NCBI GenBank assembly: GCA_022560215.1 | Contig: JADFTO010000147.1 | Location: 1-6,767 of the forward strand | Reading direction: 5' to 3' | From: Pseudomonadota bacterium | Lineage (GTDB): Bacteria > Pseudomonadota > Alphaproteobacteria > Rhodospirillales > 2-02-FULL-58-16 | Length of the DNA: 6,767 nt | Part shown: piece after piece, positions 1 to 4,316 of the stretch | How positions within the stretch are numbered: the first letter of the stretch is position 1 | Layout: each line of letters opens with the position of its first letter | Made by a program: the position numbers and the translations under genes | Notes under the pieces: model-generated | Seen by the model: the letters and a program-made list of their open reading frames with translations, nothing else | What the model was told of the DNA's origin: nothing | Database searches by the model: none

Positions 1-432
1 GATGGCGTCCGGCCCGAGGCGCAGCGAGGCGCCGAGGAAGGTCTGCATGGTGCGCTGGGCGTCCGGCGTGACCAGGATCAGGCAGCGGGCCGTCGGCAAC
101 CCGTCCGCCGCCGCGGGCGTGTCGAAGGCGACGCCCAAGGCGCGGATGTCGTGACGGAAGACGGCGCCCAACTGGTCGTCGCGGACCTTGCCGATGAAGG
201 CCGGGCGGCCGCCGAGGGAGGCCAGGCCGGCGATGGTGTTGGCCGCCGAGCCGCCCGAGCACTCGATGCCGGGCCCCATGTCCCCGTACAGCGCATCGGA
301 ATCCTCGGCGTCCACCAGGGTCATGGCGCCCTTGGCCAGCCCGTGGCTTTCCAGGAACGCGTCGTCGGCGTGGGCCAGCACGTCGACGATGGCGTTGCCG
401 ATTCCGACCACGTCGAAGCGGGCCTCCGTCAT
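1..432 (-). CDS. PfkB-family kinase, adenosine-kinase-like (5' part only)
   Basis: The reading frame starts at ATG 432-430 and stays open to the left edge, giving 144 N-terminal residues. The C-terminal half, with the expected GAGD catalytic/anion-hole motif, lies outside the window. Visible features are the N-terminal strand with GNAIVDV (residues 12-18), the substrate-side glycine-rich SGGSAANT (59-66), and a PfkB signature-like stretch around GRPAFIGKVRDDQLG (75-89). These are typical of ribokinase/PfkB enzymes, and the overall pattern resembles proteins annotated as adenosine kinase in alphaproteobacteria (ATP + adenosine to ADP + AMP, cytosolic purine salvage). Another nucleoside or sugar substrate cannot be excluded without the C-terminus. 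The start is supported by AGGAG (minus strand, 445-441) 8 nt upstream of the ATG. A perfect 22-bp palindrome lies just upstream of that ribosome binding site and may control the gene. Confidence 0.9.
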   Translation of the reverse strand, partial: MTEARFDVVGIGNAIVDVLAHADDAFLESHGLAKGAMTLVDAEDSDALYGDMGPGIECSGGSAANTIAGLASLGGRPAFIGKVRDDQLGAVFRHDIRALGVAFDTPAAADGLPTARCLILVTPDAQRTMQTFLGASLRLGPDAI

Positions 433-450
433 GGGCGTGTCTCCTGGAGA

Positions 451-472
451 GAATTCCATTTAAATGGAATTC
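451..472. promoter_or_regulatory. Perfect 22-bp palindrome, candidate operator
   Basis: Bases 451-472 read the same on both strands. The core at 454-469 is TTCCATTTAAATGGAA, flanked by GAA and TTC. It sits directly upstream of the kinase ribosome binding site, with its centre about 30 bp from the kinase start codon, so a bound protein would cover the promoter or 5' leader. It shares the pattern TTCCA-N6-TGGAA with a second site at 526-541. TTCCA/TGGAA half-sites are known for some IclR-family regulators, but the actual binding protein is not shown by this sequence. Confidence 0.55.
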
Positions 473-524
473 GCTTCTCAATTCTGCCTTTGGCCGCTCA
501 CTGCCTGCGCCGGCTTATCGCATA

Positions 525-542
525 TTTCCACTTACGTGGAAA
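525..542. promoter_or_regulatory. Second TTCCA-N6-TGGAA palindrome, candidate operator
   Basis: Arms TTTCCAC (525-531) and GTGGAAA (536-542) flank TTAC. The 16-bp core TTCCACTTACGTGGAA (526-541) matches the core of the palindrome at 454-469 at 13 of 16 positions, and both keep the full TTCCA and TGGAA half-sites. The centres are 72 bp apart, close to seven helical turns, so both could lie on about the same face of the DNA. The site is roughly 110 bp upstream of the preferred start of the EI24 gene. Confidence 0.5.
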
Positions 543-650
543 ATGCTCCAGATGCCGGGGCTGGCGGCGCAGTATAGCGCCGGCGGCGTCCCCCCACCCA
601 CGGAATTTTGCTTGGCACGCGTGCCGGGCGCGGATAAACCGGGCCTCGTC

Positions 651-1334
651 GTGATACGGGCTTTCATCAAGGCGGTCGGGCAGTTGGGCGACCGGGCCAC
701 CCGGCGGGCGGTCTGGATCAGCCTGGGCTTGAGCGCGGGCGTGTTGGCGGGCCTGTGGGCGGCCATCGGCTATATGCTCGCCGCGACACAGGTATTCCAG
801 ACGGGCTGGCTGGAGATGGCCGTGGACCTGCTGGGCGGCGCGGCAGCCGTGGTTTTCACCTGGCTTTTGTTCCCGGCCGTGGTCAGCGCCTTCATCGGTC
901 TCCATGTGGATGGCATCGCCCGGGCCGTCGAGTCCCGCCACTATCCCGGGCTCCCCCCGGCGCCCGGGGAATCTCTCGCATCTTCCATCCTGACGGTGGC
1001 CAGGTTTTCTGGCCTGATGGTGGTCCTGAACTTGGCCGCCCTGGTTTTCCTGCTGGTGCCGCCCTTATTCCCTTTTGTCTTCCTGGCCGTAAACGGCTAT
1101 CTTTTGAGCCGAGAATATTTCGAGCTGGTGGCCCACCGCCGGGTCGGGGCCGAGGAGGCACGGGCCCTGCGCAAGGCCCATCGGACGCACCTGTTCGCTT
1201 CGGGAGTGGTGATCGCTTTACTTTTCACCGTGCCGGGGGTCAACCTGCTGGCGCCGGTCGTCGCCACCGCCGCCATGGTTCACCTGTTCGAGGCCTGGCG
1301 GGGGGCGCCCGGCCAGCAAAGCCAAGGGGAATGA
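651..1334 (+). CDS. EI24/CysZ-like integral membrane protein
   Basis: A 227-residue inner-membrane protein resembling the EI24 (etoposide-induced 2.4/CysZ, formerly DUF540) family. CysZ of enterobacteria imports sulfate, but many alphaproteobacterial EI24 proteins have no assigned role, and transport of sulfate is not implied here. About four hydrophobic blocks are visible: residues 21-46, 57-85, 117-150 and 180-212. The typical family segment VNGYLLSREYFELVA (147-161) is followed by a charged loop (HRRVGAEEARALRKAHR) and the last membrane block with FTVPGVNLLAPVVATA. The start is uncertain. GTG 651 puts VIRAFIKAVGQL at the N-terminus, as in relatives, but has no clear ribosome binding site. 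In-frame alternatives are GTG 621 and ATG 543; the extra residues they add look non-conserved. The stop is 1 bp before the bactofilin start, so the two are probably co-translated. Confidence 0.85.
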   Translation: MIRAFIKAVGQLGDRATRRAVWISLGLSAGVLAGLWAAIGYMLAATQVFQTGWLEMAVDLLGGAAAVVFTWLLFPAVVSAFIGLHVDGIARAVESRHYPGLPPAPGESLASSILTVARFSGLMVVLNLAALVFLLVPPLFPFVFLAVNGYLLSREYFELVAHRRVGAEEARALRKAHRTHLFASGVVIALLFTVPGVNLLAPVVATAAMVHLFEAWRGAPGQQSQGE

Positions 1335-1335
1335 C

Positions 1336-1929
1336 ATGTTCCAGCGAGACAAAGGCAAGGACAAGGAGCAAAAAGGGGCGGCCGAGGACGGCGGCGCGCC
1401 ACCCCTGAAGCCCTTCTCGAAAAATGCGTCCCACGCCCCCGCCAAGCCGCAGCCGCGCCGCACCTACAGTCCCGAGCGGATCGCCGACATCCCCGGCGCG
1501 CCCTTGCAGCCGCAAGGTCCCGGCAAGGCCGATTCGGAGGGCAAGCGGCTGATCGTCGGGCGGGACATTCACCTGAAGGGCGAGATCACGTCCTGCGACA
1601 AGCTCATCGTCGAGGGCCGGGTCGAGGCCTCGCTCACGAACGCCAGGGTCATCGAAATCGCGCCCAGCGGCTTCTTCAAGGGCGACGCGCAGGTGGAGGA
1701 GGCCGACATCAGCGGCCGCTTCGAGGGCGAATTGGTCGCCAAGATCAAGCTCACGGTGCGCTCCGAGGGCCGCATCAGCGGCTCCTGCCGGTACGGGCGG
1801 ATCGTCATCGAATCGGGCGGCGAAATCTCCGGCAACATGCAGGCCCTCGGCCACGGGTCCGAGAAGGAGTCGTCCGTCGGCGGCGCGGAGACTGACCTGG
1901 ACGACGACGAGGCGGCGGAAGACCGGTGA
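1336..1929 (+). CDS. Bactofilin (polymer-forming cytoskeletal protein)
   Basis: A 197-residue bactofilin (DUF583). Bactofilins self-assemble without nucleotide into filaments of beta-helical subunits and act as scaffolds at the inner membrane for cell-wall enzymes, stalks or polar structures. The core lies at about residues 72-170, beginning LIVGRDIHLKGEITSCDKL and continuing with short beta-helix repeats rich in G-x-I/V-x-G, such as EGRVEASL, SGRFEGELVAKIKL and EGRISGSCRYGRIVIESG. The N-terminal 70 residues are basic and proline-rich, presumably disordered. The first residues, MFQRDKGKDK, resemble the short MF-plus-basic membrane-targeting start reported for Caulobacter BacA (recalled, not checked). 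The C-terminal tail is acidic (DLDDDEAAED). AAGGGGA lies 5 nt before the ATG. The gene follows the EI24 gene by 1 bp and overlaps the next gene by 4 bp, a tight operon arrangement. Confidence 0.95.
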   Translation: MFQRDKGKDKEQKGAAEDGGAPPLKPFSKNASHAPAKPQPRRTYSPERIADIPGAPLQPQGPGKADSEGKRLIVGRDIHLKGEITSCDKLIVEGRVEASLTNARVIEIAPSGFFKGDAQVEEADISGRFEGELVAKIKLTVRSEGRISGSCRYGRIVIESGGEISGNMQALGHGSEKESSVGGAETDLDDDEAAEDR

Positions 1930-2483
1930 TCTCCCGGCCCCGGTTCGGGTGCGCGTTTTTGGCCTCGCTGCTTCTCGGCGCTTGCGGCCTGCCGGGCGGG
2001 GAACCCGCTGCCGCCCCCGGGAGGACCGAGGCCAGCGCGGCGGCCGCCACCGCCGCGGACCCCGGCATCGCGGCGCCGGAGGAGGCGTCTGCCGCTGAGA
2101 CGGGCGGCGGGGAGACCCCGTCCGGACAGGAGACGGGCGGCGGGGAGTCCCCGCCCGGACGGAAGGCCGTCGGCGGGGAGGCCGCCCCCCGGCTCGCCAT
2201 GAGGCCCGTGAAAAAGCTGGCGCCGCCCGATCCCGGCCGCCTGATCGGCATGGGCCGGGACGAGGTGGCCGGGCTCTTGGGCCCCCCCGCCTTCAGGCGC
2301 CGGGACGATCCCGCCCTGGTCTGGCAGTACCGGAGCGGCACCTGCATCCTGGACGTCTTCCTCTACCGGCAGGGTGCGGCCTATTCCGTCGCCCATTTCG
2401 AGGTGCGCGGCCTGAGCGTGGTCGAGGTGGACCGGAACGCCTGCTTCCTCGACCTGCTCCGCGAACGGGCCAAATCCGGCTGA
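1926..2483 (+). CDS. Putative lipoprotein with BamE/SmpA-like C-terminal domain
   Basis: A 185-residue protein starting at GTG 1926, which overlaps the bactofilin stop in the sequence GTGA. The N-terminus is a lipoprotein signal: Arg at 4 and 6, hydrophobic FLASLLL, and a lipobox LGAC with the acylated Cys at residue 20. No Asp follows the Cys, so the outer membrane is the likelier destination. Residues 21-95 are a low-complexity Ala/Gly/Pro/Glu linker containing two 11-residue tandem copies (ETGGGETPSGQ, ETGGGESPPGR). Residues about 98-180 form a compact domain with LIGMGRDEVAGLLGPP and ALVWQYRSGTCILDVFLY, which resembles the SmpA/OmlA (BamE) fold; this is pattern resemblance only. Cys140 and Cys173 could form a disulfide. 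I know no specific function; the operon suggests an envelope role alongside the bactofilin. Confidence 0.85.
   Translation: MISRPRFGCAFLASLLLGACGLPGGEPAAAPGRTEASAAAATAADPGIAAPEEASAAETGGGETPSGQETGGGESPPGRKAVGGEAAPRLAMRPVKKLAPPDPGRLIGMGRDEVAGLLGPPAFRRRDDPALVWQYRSGTCILDVFLYRQGAAYSVAHFEVRGLSVVEVDRNACFLDLLRERAKSG
2097..2162 (+). repeat. Tandem repeat, two 33-bp units inside the lipoprotein gene
   Basis: Two adjacent units, 2097-2129 and 2130-2162, both begin GAGACGGGCGGCGGGGAG and differ at only three positions. A third, decayed partial unit follows (GTCGGCGGGGAGG, about 2168-2180). The unit is a multiple of three, so the repeat keeps the frame and lengthens the Gly/Glu/Pro linker between the lipid anchor and the folded domain. 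It probably varies in copy number between strains. Confidence 0.85.
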
Positions 2484-2556
2484 GGGGGTAGGGAATCAAT
2501 CCGACCCGGCGTCACTCAGCCTTACCCACGAGAAAACCCCGGAAAACCTCTCATCA

Positions 2557-2580
2557 CAAAACTTCGGACCTCGAGTCCGA
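2557..2580 (-). terminator. Small hairpin, possible terminator of the minus-strand operon
   Basis: TCGGAC (2564-2569) and GTCCGA (2575-2580) are inverted around CTCGA. Read on the minus strand, the hairpin is followed by AGTTTTG, a short U-rich tail, so it could end transcription arriving from the YkgJ-family gene, whose stop is about 58 bp away. The stem is only 6 bp and the T-run only 4, so this is a modest candidate. The remainder of 2484-2637 is non-coding and somewhat more AT-rich than its surroundings; I see no gene in it. Confidence 0.4.
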
Positions 2581-2637
2581 CAGACTGCTAGGTGGAACAG
2601 AAGCCGGATGTGACGCTGGGGCGGCCTCGCCGCAGGG

Positions 2638-3417
2638 TCATCCTTTAGCCCCGGGCCGCCGTTCCAAGACACCCTCCATCTCGGCGGCGCACTCAAGGTA
2701 GAGTTTGTGGTACTCCGCGAGGGCGGGAACCGCGGCAGTTTTGGCGGCGAATTCGGTCATCACGGGGAGTTGCTTGCGGGCAAAGGCGACCACATCGACC
2801 TCGGGAAGGTGAGGCAGAAGGGTGGAGAAATTGACCACCACATGTCCTCCCGTTCGCTTCTTCGCCACTCTCAAAAGTTCTTCCTTCAACGACGGCGCGC
2901 TTTCCAGCAACCACTCGCCATAGGAGCGCAAGGTGGAGGCCTGCCGGAAAAGCTCTTCGCGTTCGCGATCAAAATCTTCGCGCTCAACGATTTTCTTGTC
3001 CCGGTAGACGACGGGCGCCGCCGCGGACGTGTCGCAGAGCCACCCAGTCCGCGGGATAAGCAGGTCGGCCTGGTCCCCTTCCTCGCGGTAGGGGAAAAAA
3101 GGCATGGTCCGGCACCTGGACGGCTTTTCTCCATGGATGGTGCACAGGAGGCCATCGGGCGCCAGGGCGGGGCAGGGAAGCGATGGCGGGATATAGGCGG
3201 TGGGGGCGATGCGGACCGCGATTTGCCGGCGTTTCCGGAGTCTCACGGTGAGGCCCAATCGAGCGCTGATGGAGAATGACTTGCTTCCCTGCCGTACGGG
3301 CGTCCAGATCACGGCCAGCGGAAAGCGTCCCGCCTGAGCGAGGGCGTCCTCGAGTGTCAGCGTCAGCCATCCGAAACAGCACTTGCCGCACGCCGTGCAG
3401 GAGAAGCGTCGTTCCAT
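2638..3417 (-). CDS. YkgJ-family Cys-cluster (putative zinc or iron) protein
   Basis: A 259-residue protein starting at ATG 3417-3415. The N-terminus carries the family-defining C-x2-C-x2-CC cluster (Cys7, Cys10, Cys13, Cys14, in FSCTACGKCC). A second typical block has Cys82 (LPCPAL), Cys92 (LLCTIHGEKPSRC) and Cys102 (CRTMPFFPY), with one more at Cys128. This pattern is the CxxCxxCC domain (PF03692, YkgJ), believed to bind Zn2+ or an iron-sulfur cluster; the physiological role is mostly unknown. The C-terminal 130 residues are charged, alpha-helical in character, and I recognise no domain in them. The gene lies 57 bp downstream of ychJ on the same strand with no obvious promoter between, so the two are probably transcribed together. 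The ribosome binding site is weak (TTAGGT). Confidence 0.88.
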   Translation of the reverse strand: MERRFSCTACGKCCFGWLTLTLEDALAQAGRFPLAVIWTPVRQGSKSFSISARLGLTVRLRKRRQIAVRIAPTAYIPPSLPCPALAPDGLLCTIHGEKPSRCRTMPFFPYREEGDQADLLIPRTGWLCDTSAAAPVVYRDKKIVEREDFDREREELFRQASTLRSYGEWLLESAPSLKEELLRVAKKRTGGHVVVNFSTLLPHLPEVDVVAFARKQLPVMTEFAAKTAAVPALAEYHKLYLECAAEMEGVLERRPGAKG

Positions 3418-3474
3418 CGACCTAACCGGGGTGCACGCGCTCGCCCACCGGGCCGGGGGTCGGGCCGCCGCCGC

Positions 3475-3957
3475 TCAGGCGCCGCAGCATTTCTTGAACT
3501 TCTTGCCCGACCCGCATGGACAGGGCGCGTTGCGGCCGACCTTGGTGACTCGGCGCGGCGCGTGCTTCGGGTTCATCGTCCCCTCCACGTACATCCAGCT
3601 CCCCTCCTCGCGGCGGAAGCTTGCCAGTTCGTGATGTGAGTACTCCTTGCCGCGCCTCAGGAATCGGGTGACGAATTCCACCGTGCCGGCCTCATCGTCG
3701 GCGCCGCCGCCGGTGACGCCCAGCACCTCCAGGCCGAGCCACTCGGCATCGTTGGCCACGCTTTCGGCCGCGGAGCGGTTGAAGTCGCCGCGAATCCCGG
3801 CCCCATGCGTGCCTTCGATATGATCGAAGTCGCCCAGGGTGAAGGCGCTATAGCGCGAGCGCATCAACGCCTCGGCACTCGGCGCGGGCGCGCCGGCGAT
3901 GAGCGGGCCGCAGCACGCATCGAAGCCGTGGCCGGATCCGCAGGGGCACGGCGTCAT
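3475..3957 (-). CDS. ychJ: YchJ family protein (UPF0225) with two SEC-C motifs
   Basis: A 160-residue protein, close to the 152 residues of E. coli YchJ. It has a zinc-binding SEC-C motif at each end: CPCGSGHGFDACC (Cys4, 6, 15, 16) and CPCGSGKKFKKCC (Cys146, 148, 157, 158). Between them is the UPF0225 core with LMRSRYSAF (31-39), EWLGLEVL (72-79), and FVTRF. SEC-C motifs bind zinc and, in SecA, contact SecB and ribosomes; the function of YchJ itself is not established. The chosen start, ATG 3957-3955, places the first Cys motif at the N-terminus as in the family. Starting at ATG 3999 would add 14 residues without family resemblance. The open frame continues further upstream to 4257, but that part does not look like protein. 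AAAAGGA lies 11 nt upstream of ATG 3957, a slightly long spacing. Confidence 0.92.
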   Translation of the reverse strand: MTPCPCGSGHGFDACCGPLIAGAPAPSAEALMRSRYSAFTLGDFDHIEGTHGAGIRGDFNRSAAESVANDAEWLGLEVLGVTGGGADDEAGTVEFVTRFLRRGKEYSHHELASFRREEGSWMYVEGTMNPKHAPRRVTKVGRNAPCPCGSGKKFKKCCGA

Positions 3958-3995
3958 GGAAGGGGATTTCCTTTTCACCGGCGATTCCACGTCAT

Positions 3996-4023
3996 TCATT
4001 AACCAAGCCCCATCCTGCCCCAA
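3996..4023 (-). promoter_or_regulatory. Weak candidate promoter for ychJ
   Basis: On the minus strand TTGGGG (4023-4018) and TAATGA (4001-3996) are separated by 16 bp, a plausible but imperfect sigma-70-type pair. Transcription from it would begin about 30 bp before ATG 3957 and supports that start over ATG 3999. Only partial matches to consensus are present. Confidence 0.3.
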
Positions 4024-4182
4024 ATGCGGTCGCGGCGTCACGGCCTTGGGCACGGATTTGTGGACAATTTCTGTCCCCGCCCTGTGAATCAAGGGAGCGG
4101 CCCCGGCAATGCCTTGGCCTGAATAGGGGTGGGGAGGCGCGGAGTCGGGATAAACCGGTTGAAACATAACGGGAACATTTCC

Positions 4183-4211
4183 TTGACGGGCCACCCCCCA
4201 TCCCCTAGATT
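4183..4211 (+). promoter_or_regulatory. Sigma-70-type promoter of nrdJ
   Basis: TTGACG (4183-4188) and TAGATT (4206-4211) are separated by exactly 17 bp, in a stretch more AT-rich than the flanking genes. Transcription would start near 4218, giving a leader of about 100 nt before ATG 4317. The leader can form small hairpins (for example CGGGC 4274-4278 with GCCCG 4289-4293) but is too short for a cobalamin riboswitch. The rest of the 359-bp non-coding stretch 3958-4316 holds the ychJ leader, a short inverted repeat GGACA-ATTTC-TGTCC at 4062-4076, and nothing else I can name. Confidence 0.65.
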
Positions 4212-4305
4212 GACCGGGTTGCGCGAAACCATTTGAAAACGTTGGATTAATAGACATACGGTCGCCGTCCCGGCGGGCTCGAGGGAGTGCCCGGGGCGGA
4301 CGGCC

Positions 4306-4310
4306 GAGGA
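4306..4310 (+). promoter_or_regulatory. nrdJ ribosome binding site
   Basis: GAGGA lies 6 nt before ATG 4317. This decides the start in favour of ATG 4317 over the in-frame GTG at 4287, which has a purine-rich GAGGGA directly against it with no spacer. Confidence 0.75.
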
Positions 4311-4316
4311 CCCGCC

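Noticed and set aside
565..582. Small hairpin CGGCGC-AGTATA-GCGCCG upstream of the EI24 gene
   Set aside because: A 6-bp GC stem is common by chance at this GC content and has no T-run, so no role can be supported.
151..654. A 167-codon plus-strand frame opposite the kinase and across the intergenic region
   Set aside because: It is antisense to a clear PfkB-family gene and reads through both palindromes; the sequence shows no domain.
2496..2696. A 66-codon minus-strand frame overlapping the end of the YkgJ-family gene
   Set aside because: It overlaps a real gene in another frame, spans the hairpin, and has no recognisable domain.
2707..3279. A 190-codon plus-strand frame opposite the YkgJ-family gene
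   Set aside because: The minus-strand frame carries the conserved Cys clusters; this one is low-complexity shadow.
3958..4257. N-terminal extension of ychJ by 100 codons
   Set aside because: The extension has no resemblance to the family, crosses the nrdJ promoter region, and YchJ proteins normally begin at the first Cys motif.
4218..4316. Cobalamin riboswitch in the nrdJ leader
   Set aside because: The leader is about half the usual riboswitch length and the conserved B12-box sequence is not seen.
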